Under the pieces are notes generated by a model. That model searched no databases and was not told the origin of the DNA. It worked only from the letters and a program-made list of their open reading frames with translations. Made by a program: the position numbers and the translations under genes. This document shows positions 1-13,984 of a stretch of 64,000 nucleotides of DNA, one piece after another; position 1 is the first letter of the stretch; every line of letters begins with the position of its first letter. Origin of the DNA: Prosopocoilus inquinatus. Taxonomy: Eukaryota; Arthropoda; Insecta; Coleoptera; Lucanidae. The stretch spans positions 33,656,001 through 33,720,000 of the forward strand of contig CM069873.1 in the NCBI GenBank assembly GCA_036172665.1. Direction: 5' to 3'.

Positions 1-2385
1 ATCTAATCGATCCTAACTCATCTATCACGTTATTTGACGTTTAGATGGACTCCAGTAACTCTGATGTGAGATACAAAGTTTTCGGACGCAGCAGAAGCTG
101 GAAATAGTTTTAAATGAAACAACACGCATTAGCGTTGTTCCTGTGACGTATCTAATCGACCCTTACTCATCTATCATGTTATTTGACGTTTGAATGGACT
201 CCAGTAACTCTGATGTGAGATACAATGTTCTCGGACGCAGCAGAAGCTGGAAATAGTTTTGAACTAAACAACACGTATTAGCGTTGTTCCTGTGACGTAT
301 CTAATCGATCCTTACTCATCTATCATGTTATGTGACGTTTGAATGGACTCCAGTAACTCTGATGTGAGATACAATGTTCTCGGACGCAGCAGAAGCTGGA
401 AATAGTTTTGAACGAAACAACACGTACTAGCGTTGTTCCTGTGATGTATCTAATCGATCCTTAATCATCTATCATGTTATTTGACGTTTGGATGGACTCC
501 AGTAACTTTGATGTGAGATACGAAGTTCTCGGACGCAGCTGAAGCTGGAAATAGTTTTAAACGAAACAACACGCATTAGCGTTGTTCCTGTGCTGTATCT
601 AATCGATCCTTACTTATCTATCATGTTATTTGACGTTTGGATGGACTCCAGTAACCCTAATGTGAGAAACGAAGTTCTCGGACGCAGCAGGAGCTGGAAA
701 TAGTTTTAAATGAAACAACACGCATTAGCGTTGTTCCTGTGATGTATCTAATCGATCCTTATTTATCTATCATGTTATTTGACGTTTCGATGGACTCTAG
801 TAACTCTGATGTGAGATACGAAGTTCTTGGGCGCAGCAGAAGCTGGAAATAGTTTTAAACGAAGCAACACGCATTAGCGTTGTTCCTGTGATGTATCTAA
901 TCGATCCTTACTCATCTATCACGTTATTTGACGTTTAGATGGACTCCAGTAACTCTGATGTGAGATACAAAGTTTTCGGACGCAGCAGAAGCTGGAAATA
1001 GTTTTAAATGAAACAACACGCATTAGCGTTGTTCCTGTGATGTATCTAATCGATCCTTACTCATCTATCATGTTATTTGGCGTTTCGATGGACTCCAGTA
1101 ACTTTGATGTGAGATACGAAGTTCTCGGATGCAGCTGAAGCTGGAAATAGTTTTAAACGAAACAACACGCATTAGCGTTGTTCCTGTGATGTATCTAATC
1201 GATCCTTACTCATCTATCACGTTATTTGACGTTTAGATGGACTCCAGTAACTCTGATGTGAGATACAAAATTCTCGGACGCAGCAGAAGCTGAAAATAGT
1301 TTTAAATGAAACAACACGCATTAGCGTTGTTCCTGTGATGTATCTAATCGATCCTTACTTATCTATCATGTTATTTGACGTTTGGATGGACTCCAGTAAC
1401 CCTGATGTGAGAAACGATGTTCTCGGAAGCAGCAGAAGCTGGAAATAGTTTTAAATGAAACAACACGCATTAGCGTTGTTCCTGTGATGTATCTAATCGA
1501 TCCTTATTTATCTATCATGTTATTTGACGTTTGGATGCACTCCGGTAACTCTGATGTGAGATACGAAGTTCTTGGGCGCAGCAGAAGCTGGAAATAGTTT
1601 TAAACGAAACAACACGCATTAGCGTTGTTCCTGTGATGTATCTAATCGATCCTTACTCATCTATCACGTTATTTGACGTTTAGATGGACTCCAGTAACTC
1701 TGATGTGAGATACAAAGTTTTCGGACGCAGCAGAAGCTGGAAATAGTTTTAAATGAAACAACACGCATTAGCGTTGTTCCTGTGATGTATCTAATCGATC
1801 CTTACTCATCTATCATGTTATTTGACGTTTGGATGCACTCCGGTAACTCTGATGTGAGATACGAAGTTCTCGGGCGCAGCTGAAGCTAGAAATAGTTTTA
1901 AACGAAACAACACGCATTAGCGTTGTTCCTGTGACGTATTTAATCGATCCTTACTCATCTATCATGTTATTTGACGTTTGAATGGACCCCAGTAACTCTG
2001 ATGTGAGATACAATGTTCTCGGACGCAGCAGAAGCTGGAAATAGTTTTCAACGAAACAACACGTATTAGCGTTGTTCCTGTGATGTATCTAATCGATCCT
2101 TAATCATCTATCATGTTATTTGACGTTTGGATGGACTCCAGTAACTCTGATGTGAGATACAAAGTTTTCGGACGCAGCAGAAGCTGGAAATAGTTTTAAA
2201 CGAAACAACACGCATTAGCGTTGTTCCTGTGATGTATCTAATCGATCCTTAATCATCTATCATGTTATTTGACGTTTGGATGGACTCCAGTAACTCTGAT
2301 GTGAGATACAATGTTCTCGGACGCAGCAGAAGCTGGAAATAGTTTTGAACGAAACAACACGTACTAGCGTTATTCCTGTGATGTA

Positions 2386-4173
2386 TCTATTCGATCCTTA
2401 ATCATCTATCATGTTATTTGACGTTTGGATGGACTCCAGTAACTTTGATGTGAGATACGAAGTTCTCGGACGCAGCTGAAGCTGGAAATAGTTTTAAACG
2501 AAACAACACGCATTAGCGTTGTTCCTGTGCTGTATCTAATCGATCCTTACTTATCTATCATGTTATTTGACGTTTGGATGGACTCCAGTAACCCTGATGT
2601 GAGAAACGAAGTTCTCGGGCGCAGCAGAAGCTGGAAATAGTTTTAAATGAAACAACACGCATTAGCGTTGTTCCTGTGATGTATCTAATCGATCCTTATT
2701 TATCTATCATGTTATTTGACGTTTCGATGGACTCTAGTAACTCTGATGTGAGATACGAAGTTCTTGGGCGCAGCAGAAGCTGGAAATAGTTTTAAACGAA
2801 GCAACACGCATTAGCGTTGTTCCTGTGATGTATCTAATCGATCCTAACTCATCTATCACGTTATTTGACGTTTAGATGGACTCCAGTAACTCTGATGTGA
2901 GATACAAAGTTTTCGGACGCAGCAGAAGCTGGAAATAGTTTTAAATGAAACAACACGCATTAGCGTTGTTCCTGTGATGTATCTAATCGATCCTTACACA
3001 TCTATCATGTTATTTGACGTTTGGATGCACTCCGGTAACTTTGATTTGAGATACGAAGTTCTCGGGCGCAGCTGAAGCTAGAAATAGTTTTAAACGAAAC
3101 AACACGCATTAGCGTTGTTCCTGTGACGTATCTAATCGATCCTTACTCATCTATCATGTTATTTGACGTTTGAATGGACTCCAGTAACTCTGATGTGAGA
3201 TACAATCTTCTCGGACGCAGCAGAAGCTGGAAATAGTTTTGAACGAAACAACACGTATTAGCGTTGTTCCTGTGACGTATCTATTCGATCCTTAATCATC
3301 TATCATGTTATTTGACGTTTGGATGGACTCCAGTAACTTTGATGTGAGATACGAAGTTCTCGGACGCAGCTGAAGCTGGAAATAGTTTTAAACGAAACAA
3401 CACGCATTAGCGTTGTTCCTGTGCTGTATCTAATCGATCCTTACTTATCTATCATGTTATTTGACGTTTGGATGGACTCCAGTAACCCTGATGTGAGAAA
3501 CGAAGTTCTCGGACGCAGCAGAAGCTGGAAATAGTTTTAAATGAAACAACACGCATTAGCGTTGTTCCTGTGATGTATCTAATCGATCCTTATTTATCTA
3601 TCATGTTATTTGACGTTTCGATGGACTCTAGTAACTCTGATGTGAGATACGAAGTTCTTGGGCGCAGCAGAAGCTGGAAATAGTTTTAAACGAAGCAACA
3701 CGCATTAGCGTTGTTCCTGTGATGTATCTAATCGATCCTAACTCATCTATCACGTTATTTGACGTTTAGATGGACTCCAGTAACTCTGATGTGAGATACA
3801 AAGTTTTCGGACGCAGCAGAAGCTGGAAATAGTTTTAAATGAAACAACACGCATTAGCGTTGTTCCTGTGATGTATCTAATCGATCCTTACACATCTATC
3901 ATGTTATTTGACGTTTGGATGCACTCCGGTAACTTTGATTTGAGATACGAAGTTCTCGGGCGCAGCTGAAGCTAGAAATAGTTTTAAACGAAACAACACG
4001 CATTAGCGTTGTTCCTGTGACGTATCTAATCGATCCTTACTCATCTATCATGTTATTTGACGTTTGAATGGACTCCAGTAACTCTGATGTGAGATACAAT
4101 CTTCTCGGACGCAGCAGAAGCTGGAAATAGTTTTGAACGAAACAACACGTATTATCGTTGTTCCTGTGACGTA
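2386..4173. repeat. Tandem 6-mer duplication, 894-bp unit, two copies
   Basis: The rare variant tctattcg occurs at 2386 and 3280, and the subtype marker cttgggcgcag at 2763 and 3657. Both pairs are 894 bp apart, exactly six monomers. The monomer subtypes between the markers follow the same order in both units. Boundaries are approximate because any cut within a monomer gives the same structure. The two units differ at a few bases only, for example ctcgggcgc versus ctcggacgc. Confidence 0.85.
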
Positions 4174-5371
4174 TCTAATCGATCCTTACTCATCTATCAT
4201 GTTATTTGACGTTTGGATGGACTCCAGTAACTCTGATGTGAGATACAAAGTTTTCGGACGCAGCAGAAGCTGGAAATAGTTTTAAACGAAACAACACGCA
4301 TTAGCGTTGTTCCTGTGATGTATCTAATCGATCCTTACTCATCTATCATGTTATTTGGCGTTTCGATGGACTCCAGTAACTTTGATGTGAGATACGAAGT
4401 TCTCGGACGCAGCTGAAGCTGGAAATAGTTTTAAACGAAACAACACGCATTAGCGTTGTTCCTGTGCTGTATCTAATCGATCCTTATTTATCTATCATGT
4501 TATTTGACGTTTCGATGGACTCTAGTAACTCTGATGTGAGATACGAAGTTCTTGGGCGCAGCAGAAGCTGGAAATAGTTTTAAACGAAACAACACGCATT
4601 AGCGTTGTTCCTGTGATGTATCTAATCGATCCTTACTCATCTATCACGTTATTTGACGTTTAGATGGACTCCAGTAACTCTGATGTGAGATACAAAGTTT
4701 TCGGACGCAGCAGAAACTGGAAATAGTTTTAAATGAAACAACACGCATTAGCGTTGTTCCTGTGATGTATTTAATCGATCCTTACTCATCTATCATGTTA
4801 TTTGACGTTTGGATGCACTCCGGTAACTTTGATTTGAGATACGAAGTTCTCGGGCGCAGCTGAAGCTAGAAATAGTTTTAAACGAAACAACACGCATTAG
4901 CGTTGTTCCTGTGACGTATCTAATCGATCCTTACTCATCTATCATGTTATTTGACGTTTGAATGGACTCCAGTAACTCTGATGTGAGATACAAAGTTCTA
5001 GGACGCAGCAGAAGCTGGAAATAGTTTTAAACGAAACAACACGTATTAGCGTTGTTCCTGTGATGTATCTAATCGATCCTTACTCATCTATCATGTTATT
5101 TGACGTTTGGATGGACTCCAGTAACTCTGATGTGAGATACGAAATTTTCGGACGCAGCAGAAGCTGGAAATAGTTTTAAATGAAACAACACGCATTAGCG
5201 TTGTTCCTGTGCTGTATCTAATCGATCCTTACTCATCTATCATGTTATTTGACGTTTGGATGGACTCCAGTAACTCTGATGCGAGATACAAAGTTCTCGG
5301 ACGCAGCAGAAGCTGGAAATAGTTTTAAATGAAACAACACGCATTAGCGTTGTTCCTGTGCTGTATCTAAT

Positions 5372-8300
5372 CGATCCTTACTCATCTATCATGTTATTTG
5401 ACGTTTGGATGGACTCCAGTATCTCTGATGTGAGATACAAAGTTCTCGGACGCAGCAGAAGCTGGAAATAGTTCTATCATGTTATTTGACGTTTGGATGG
5501 ACTCCAGTAACTCTGATGTGAGATACAAAGTTTTCGGACGCAGCAGAAGCTGGAAATAGTTTTAAACGAAACAACACGCATTAGCGTTGTTCCTGTGATG
5601 TATCTAATCGATCCTTACTCATCTATCATGTTATTTGACGTTTGGATGCACTCCAGTAACTCTGATGTGAGATACGAAGTTTTCGGACGCAGCAGAAGCT
5701 AGAAATAGTTTTAAACGAAACAACACGCATTAGCGTTGTTCCTGTGATGTATTTAATCGATCCTTACTCATCTATCATGTTATTTGACGTTTGGATGCAC
5801 TCCGGTAACTTTGATTTGAGATACGAAGTTCTCGGGCGCAGCTGAAGCTAGAAATAGTTTTAAACGAAACAACACGCATTAGCGTTGTTCCTGTGACGTA
5901 TCTAATCGATCCTTACTCATCTATCATGTTATTTGACGTTTGAATGGACTCCAGTAACTCTGATGTGAGATAAAATGTTCTCGGACGCAGCAGAAGCTGG
6001 AAATAGTTTTGAACGAAACAACACGTATTAGCGTTGTTCCTGTGATGTATCTAATCGATCCTTAATCATCTATCATGTTATTTGACGTTTGGATGGACTC
6101 CAGTAACTCTGATGTGAGATACAAAGTTTTCGGACGCAGCAGAAGCTGGAAATAGTTTTAAACGAAACAACACGCATTAGCGTTGTTCCTGTGATGTATC
6201 TAATCGATCCTTACTCATCTATCATGTTATTTGGCGTTTCGATGGACTCCAGTAACTTTGATGTGAGATACGAAGTTCTCGGACGCAGCTGAAGCTGGAA
6301 ATAGTTTTAAACGAAACAACACGCATTAGCGTTGTTCCTGTGCTGTATCTAATCGATCCTTACTTATCTATCATGTTATTTGACGTTTGGATGGACTCCA
6401 GTAACCCTGATGTGAGAAACGAAGTTCTCGGACGCAGCAGAAGCTGGAAATAGTTTTAAACGAAACAACACGCATTAGCGTTGTTCCTGTGATGTATCTA
6501 ATCGATCCTTATTTATCTATCATGTTATTTGACGTTTCGATGGACTCTAGTAACTCTGATGTGAGATACGAAGTTCTTGGGCGCAGCAGAAGCTGGAAAT
6601 AGTTTTAAACGCAACAACACGCATTAGCGTTGTTCCTGTGATGTATCTAATCGATCCTTACTCATCTATCATGTTATTTGACGTTTGGATGGACTCCAGT
6701 AACTCTGATGTGAGATACAAAGTTCTCGGACGCAGCAGAAGCTGGAAATAGTTTTGAACGAAACAACACGTATTAGCGTTGTTCCTGTGATGTATCTAAT
6801 CGATCCTTACTCATCTATCATGTTATTTGACGTTTGGATGGACTCCAGTAACTCTGATGTGAGATACAAAGTTTTCGGACGCAGCAGAAGCTGGAAATAG
6901 TTTTAAACGAAACAACACGCATTAGCGTTGTTCCTGTGATGTATCTAATCGATCCTTACTCATCTATCATGTTATTTGACGTTTGGATGGACTCCAGTAT
7001 CTCTGATGTGAGATACAAAGTTCTCGGACGCAGCAGAAGCTGGAAATAGTTCTATCATGTTATTTGACGTTTGGATGGACTCCAGTAACTCTGATGTGAG
7101 ATACAAAGTTTTCGGACGCAGCAGAAACTGGAAATAGTTTTAAATGAAACAACAAGCATTAGCGTTGTTCCTGTGATGTATTTAATCGATCCTTACTCAT
7201 CTATCATGTTATTTGACGTTTGGATGCACTCCGGTAACTTTGATTTGAGATACGAAGTTCTCGGGCGCAGCTGAAGCTAGAAATAGTTTTAAACGAAACA
7301 ACACGCATTAGCGTTGTTCCTGTGACGTATCTAATCGATCCTTATTTATCTATCATGTTATTTGACGTTTCGATGGACTCTAGTAACTCTGATGTGAGAT
7401 ACGAAGTTCTTGAGCGCAGCAGAAGCTGGAAATAGTTTTAAACGAAACAACACGCATTAGCGTTGTTCCTGTGATGTATCTAATCGATCCTTACTCATCT
7501 ATCATGTTATTTGACGTTTGGATGCACTCCGGTAACTCTGATGTGAGATACGAAGTTCTCGGGCGCAGCTGAAGCTAGAAATAGTTTTAAACGAAACAAC
7601 ACGCATTAGCGTTGTTCCTGTGCTGTATCTAATCGATCCTTACTCATCTATCATGTTATTTGACGTTTGGATGGACTCCAGTAACTCTGATGTGAGATAC
7701 AAAGTTCTCGGACGCAGCAGAAGCTGGAAATAGTTTTGAACGAAACAACACGTATTAGCGTTGTTCCTGTGATGTATCTAATCGATCCTTACTCATCTAT
7801 CATGTTATTTGACGTTTGGATGGACTCCAGTATCTCTGATGTGAGATACAAAGTTCTCGGACGCAGCAGAAGCTGGAAATAGTTCTATCATGTTATTTGA
7901 CGTTTGGATGGACTCCAGTAACTCTGATGTGAGATACAAAGTTTTCGGACGCAGCAGAAGCTGGAAATAGTTTTAAACGAAACAACACGCATTAGCGTTG
8001 TTCCTGTGATGTATCTAATCGATCCTTACTCATCTATCATGTTATTTGACGTTTGGATGCACTCCAGTAACTCTGATGTGAGATACGAAGTTTTCGGACG
8101 CAGCAGAAGCTAGAAATAGTTTTAAACGAAACAACACGCATTAGCGTTGTTCCTGTGATGTATTTAATCGATCCTTACTCATCTATCATGTTATTTGACG
8201 TTTGGATGCACTCCGGTAACTTTGATTTGAGATACGAAGTTCTCGGGCGCAGCTGAAGCTAGAAATAGTTTTAAACGAAACAACACGCATTAGCGTTGTT

Positions 8301-10095
8301 CCTGTGACGTATCTAATCGATCCTTACTCATCTATCATGTTATTTGACGTTTGAATGGACTCCAGTAACTCTGATGTGAGATACAATGTTCTCGGACGCA
8401 GCAGAAGCTGGAAATAGTTTTGAACGAAACAACACGTATTAGCGTTGTTCCTGTGATGTATCTAATCGATCCTTAATCATCTATCATGTTATTTGACGTT
8501 TGGATGGACTCCAGTAACTCTGATGTGAGATACAAAGTTTTCGGACGCAGCAGAAGCTGGAAATAGTTTTAAACGAAACAACACGCATTAGCGTTGTTCC
8601 TGTGATGTATCTAATCGATCCTTACTCATCTATCATGTTATTTGGCGTTTCGATGGACTCCAGTAACTTTGATGTGAGATACGAAGTTCTCGGACGCAGC
8701 TGAAGCTGGAAATAGTTTTAAACGAAACAACACGCATTAGCGTTGTTCCTGTGCTGTATCTAATCGATCCTTACTTATCTATCATGTTATTTGACGTTTG
8801 GATGGACTCCAGTAACCCTGATGTGAGAAACGAAGTTCTCGGACGCAGCAGAAGCTGGAAATAGTTTTAAAGGAAACAACACGCATTAGCGTTGTTCCTG
8901 TGATGTATCTAATCGATCCTTATTTATCTATCATGTTATTTGACGTTTCGATGGACTCTAGTAACTCTGATGTGAGATACGAAGTTCTTGGGCGCAGCAG
9001 AAGCTGGAAATAGTTTTAAACGCAACAACACGCATTAGCGTTGTTCCTGTGATGTATCTAATCGATCCTTACTCATCTATCATGTTATTTGACGTTTGGA
9101 TGGACTCCAGTAACTCTGATGTCAGATACAAAGTTCTCGGACGCAGCAGAAGCTGGAAATAGTTTTGAACGATACAACACGTATTAGCGTTGTTCCTGTG
9201 ATGTATCTAATCGATCCTTACTCATCTATCATGTTATTTGACGTTTGGATGGACTCCAGTAACTCTGATGTGAGATACAAAGTTTTCGGACGCAGCAGAA
9301 GCTGGAAATAGTTTTAAACGAAACAACACGCATTAGCGTTGTTCCTGTGATGTATCTAATCGATCCTTACTCATCTATCATGTTATTTGACGTTTGGATG
9401 GACTCCAGTATCTCTGATGTGAGATACAAAGTTCTCGGACGCAGCAGAAGCTGGAAATAGTTCTATCATGTTATTTGACGTTTGGATGGACTCCAGTAAC
9501 TCTGATGTGAGATACAAAGTTTTCGGACGCAGCAGAAACTGGAAATAGTTTTAAATGAAACAACACGCATTAGCGTTGTTCCTGTGATGTATTTAATCGA
9601 TCCTTACTCATCTATCATGTTATTTGACGTTTGGATGCACTCCGGTAACCTTGATTTGAGATACGAAGTTCTCTGGCGCAGCTGAAGCTAGAAATAGTTT
9701 TAAACGAAACAACACGCATTAGCGTTGTTCCTGTGACGTATCTAATCGATCCTTATTTATCTATCATGTTATTTGACGTTTCGATGGACTCTAGTAACTC
9801 TGATGTGAGATACGAAATTCTTGGGCGCAGCAGAAGCTGGAAATAGTTTTAAACGAAACAACACGCATTAGCGTTGTTCCTGTGATGTATCTAATCGATC
9901 CTTACTCATCTATCATGTTATTTGACGTTTGGATGCACTCCGGTAACTCTGATGTGAGATACGAAGTTCTCGGGCGCAGCTGAAGCTAGAAATAGTTTTA
10001 AACGAAACAACACGCATTAGCGTTGTTCCTGTGCTGTATCTAATCGATCCTTACTCATCTATCATGTTATTTGACGTTTGGATGGACTCCAGTAT
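5372..10095. repeat. Tandem higher-order duplication, 2411-bp unit, two copies
   Basis: The junction gttctatcatg marks truncated monomers at 5471, 7049, 7882 and 9460. Spacings are 1578, 833 and 1578, so the period is 2411 bp. This equals 15 full monomers (2235 bp) plus two 88-bp monomers (176 bp). The similarity between units begins near 5372 and 7783 and fails near 10095, where another truncated-monomer junction (10144) follows. Subtype order inside the two units agrees throughout, with scattered single-base differences. Confidence 0.85.
5386..5473. repeat. Truncated 88-bp monomer (61-bp deletion)
   Basis: The sequence jumps from ggaaatagtt straight to ctatcatgttattt. It omits 61 bases that normally include the aacgaaacaac block, the dyad and the ClaI anchor. 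The same junction appears at 5471, 7049, 7882, 9460, 10144 and 13212, so a single deletion event was copied with its neighbours. The deletion has a tt/t overlap but no long direct repeat at its edges, which fits replication slippage or end joining better than recombination between homologous positions. Confidence 0.9.
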
Positions 10096-13000
10096 CTCTG
10101 ATGTGAGATACAAAGTTCTCGGACGCAGCAGAAGCTGGAAATAGTTCTATCATGTTATTTGACGTTTGGATGGACTCCAGTAACTCTGATGTGAGATACA
10201 AAGTTTTCGGACGCAGCAGAAGCTGGAAATAGTTTTAAACGAAACAACACGCATTAGCGTTGTTCCTGTGATGTATCTAATCGATCCTTACTCATCTATC
10301 ATGTTATTTGACGTTTGGATGGACTCCAGTATCTCTGATGTGAGATACAAAGTTCTCGGACGCAGCAGAAGCTGGAAATAGTTTTGAACGAAACAACACG
10401 TATTAGCGTTGTTCCTGTGATGTATCAAATCGATTCTTACTCATCTATCATGTTATTTGACGTTTGGATGGAATCCAGTAACTCTGATGTGAGATACGAA
10501 ATTATCGGACGCAGCAGAAGCTGGAAATAGTTTTAAATGAAACAACACGTATTAGCGTTGTCCCTGTGATGTATCTAATCGATCCTTACTCATCTATCAT
10601 GTTATTTGACGTTTGGATGGACTCCAGTAACTCTGATGTGAGATACAAAGTTCTCGGACGCAGCAGAAGCTGGAAATAGTTTTGAACGAAACAACACGTA
10701 TTAGCGTTGTTCCTGTGATGTATCTAATCGATCCTTACTTATCTATCATGTTATTTGACGTTTGGATGGACTCCAGTAACTCTGATGTGAGATACAAAAT
10801 TTTCGGACGCAGCAGAAGCTGGAAATAGTTTTAAACGAAACAACACGCATTAGCGTTGTTCATGTGATGTATCTAATCGATCCTTACTTATCTACTATGT
10901 TATTTGACGTTTCGATGGACTCCAGTAACTCTGATGTGAGAGACGAAATTTTCGAACGCAGTAGGAGCTGGAAATAGTTTTAAACGAAACAACACGCATT
11001 AGCGTTGTTCCTGTGATGTATCTAATCGATCCTTACTCATCTATCATGTTATTTGACGTTTGAATGGACTCCAGTAACTCTGATGTGAGATACAAAGTTC
11101 TCGGACGCAGCAGAAGCTGGAAATAGTTTTAAGCGAAACAACACGCATTAGTGTTGTTCCTGTGATGTATCTAATCGATCCTTACTCATCTATCATGTTA
11201 TTTGACGTTTGGATGGACTCCAGTATCTCTGATGTGAGATACAAAGTTCTAGGACGCAGCAGAAGCTGGAAATAGTTTTGAACGAAACAACACGTACTAG
11301 CGTTGTTCCTGTGATGTATCTAATCGATCCTTAATCATCTATCATGTTATTTGACGTTTGGATGGACTCCAGTAACTCTGATGTGAGATACAAAGTTTTC
11401 GGACGCAGCAGAAGCTGGAAATAGTTTTAAACGAAACAACACGCATTAGCGTTGTTCCTGTGCTGTATCTAATCGATCCTTACTTATCTATCATGTTATT
11501 TGACGTTTGGATGGACTCCAGTAACCCTGATGTGAGAAACGATGTTCTCGGACGCAGCAGAAGCTGGAAATAGTTTTAAATGAAACAACACGCATTAGCG
11601 TTGTTCCTGTGATGTATCTAATCGATCCTTATTTATCTATCATGTTATTTGACGTTTCGATGGACTCTAGTAACTCTGATGTGATATACGAAGTTCTTGG
11701 GCGCAGCAGAAGCTGGAAATAGTTTTAAACGAAACAACACGCATTAGCGTTGTTCCTGTGATGTATCTAATCGATCCTTACTCATCTATCACATTATTTG
11801 ACGTTTAGATGGACTCCAGTAACTCTGATGTGAGATACAAAGTTTTCGGACGCAGCAGAAGCTGGAAATAGTTTTAAATGAAACAACACGCATTAGCGTT
11901 GTTCCTGTGATGTATCTAATCGATCCTTACTCATCTATCATGTTATTTGACGTTTGGATGCACTCCGGTAACTTTGATGTGAGATACGAAGTTCTCGGGC
12001 GCAGCTGAAGCTAGAAATAGTTTTAAACGAAACAACACGCATTAGCGTTGTTCCTGTGATGTATCTAATCGATCCTTACTTATCTATCATGTTATTTGAC
12101 GAATGGACGGACTCCAGTAACTCTGATGTGAGATACAAAGTTTTCGGACGCAGCAGAAGCTGGAAATAGTTTTAAACGAAACAACACGTATTAGCGTAGT
12201 TCCTGTGATGAATGTAATCGATCCTTACACATCTATAATGTTATTTGACGTTTGGATGGGCTCCAGCAACTCTGAAGTGAGATACGAAGTTCTCGGATCC
12301 AGCTGAAGCTGGAAATAGTTTTAAATGAAACAACACGCATTAGCGTTGTTCCTGTGATGTATCTAATCGATCCTTACTCATCTATCATGTTATTTGGCGT
12401 TTCGATGAACTCCAGTAACTTTGATGTGAGATACGAAGTTCTCGGACGCAGTTGAAGCTGGAAATAGCTTTAAATGAAACAGCACGTATTAGCGTTGTTC
12501 CTGTGATGTATCTAATCGATCCTTACTCATCTATCATGTTATTTGACGTTTCGATGGACTCCAGTAACTCTAATGTGAGATACGAAATTTTCGGACGCAG
12601 CAGAAGCTGGAAATAGTTTTAAACGAAACGACACGTATTAGCGTTGTTCCTGTGAGGTATCTAATCGATCCTTACTCATCTATCATGTTATTTGACGTTT
12701 GGATGGACTCCAGTAACTCTGATGTGAGATACAAAGTTCTCGGACGCAGCAGAAGCTGGAAATAGTTTTGAACGAAACAACACGTATTAGCGTTGTTCCT
12801 GTGATGTATCTAATCGATCCTTACTTATCTATCATGTTATCTGACGTTTGGATGGACTCCAGTAACACTGATGTGAGATACAAAGTTTTCGGACGCAGCA
12901 GAAGCTGGAGATAGTTTTAAACGAAACAACACGCATTAGCGTTGTTCCTGTGATGTATCTAATCGATCCTTACTCATCTATCATGTTATTTGGCGTTTCG

Positions 13001-13984
13001 ATGGACTCCAGTAACTCTGATGTGAGATACAAAGTTTTCGGACGCAGCAGAAGCTGGAAATAGTTTTAAACGAAACAACACGCATTAGCGTTGTTCCTGT
13101 GATGTATCTAATCGATCCTTACTCATCTATCATGTTATTTGACGTTTGGATGGACTCCAGTATCTCTGATGTGAGATACAAAGTTCTCGGACGCAGCAGA
13201 AGCTGGAAATAGTTCTATCATGTTATTTGACGTTTGGATGGACTCCAGTAACTCTGATGTGAGATACAAAGTTTTCGGACGCAGCAGAAGCTGGAAATAG
13301 TTTTAAACGAAACAACACGCATTAGCGTTGTTCCTGTGATGTATCTAATCGATCCTTACTCATCTATCATGTTATTTGACGTTTGGATGGACTCCAGTAT
13401 CTCTGATGTGAGATACAAAATTCTCGGACGCAGCAGAAGCTGGAAATAGTTTTGAACGAAACAACACGTATTAGCGTTGTTCCTGTGATGTATCTAATCG
13501 ATTCTTACTCATCTATCATGTTATTTGACGTTTGGATGGACTCCAGTAACTCTGATGTGAGATACGAAATTATCGGACGTAGCAGAAGCTGGAAATAGTT
13601 TTAAATGAAACAAGACGCATTAGCGTTGTTCCTGTGCTGTATCTAATCGATCTTTACTTATCTATCATGTTATTTGACGTTTCGATGGACTCCAGTAACT
13701 CTGATGTGAGATACAATGTTCTCGGACGCAGCAGAAGCTGGAAAGAGTTTTGAACGAAACAACACGTACTAGCGTTGTTCCTGTGATGTATCTAATCGAT
13801 CCTTACTCATCTATCATGTTATTTGACGTTTGGATGGACTCCAGTATCTCTGATGTGAGATACGAAGTTCTCGGACGCAGCTGAAGCTGGAAATAGTTTT
13901 AAACGAAACAACACGCATTAGCGTTGTTCCTGTGCTGTATCTAATCGATCCTTACTCATCTATCATGTTATTTGACGTTTGGAT

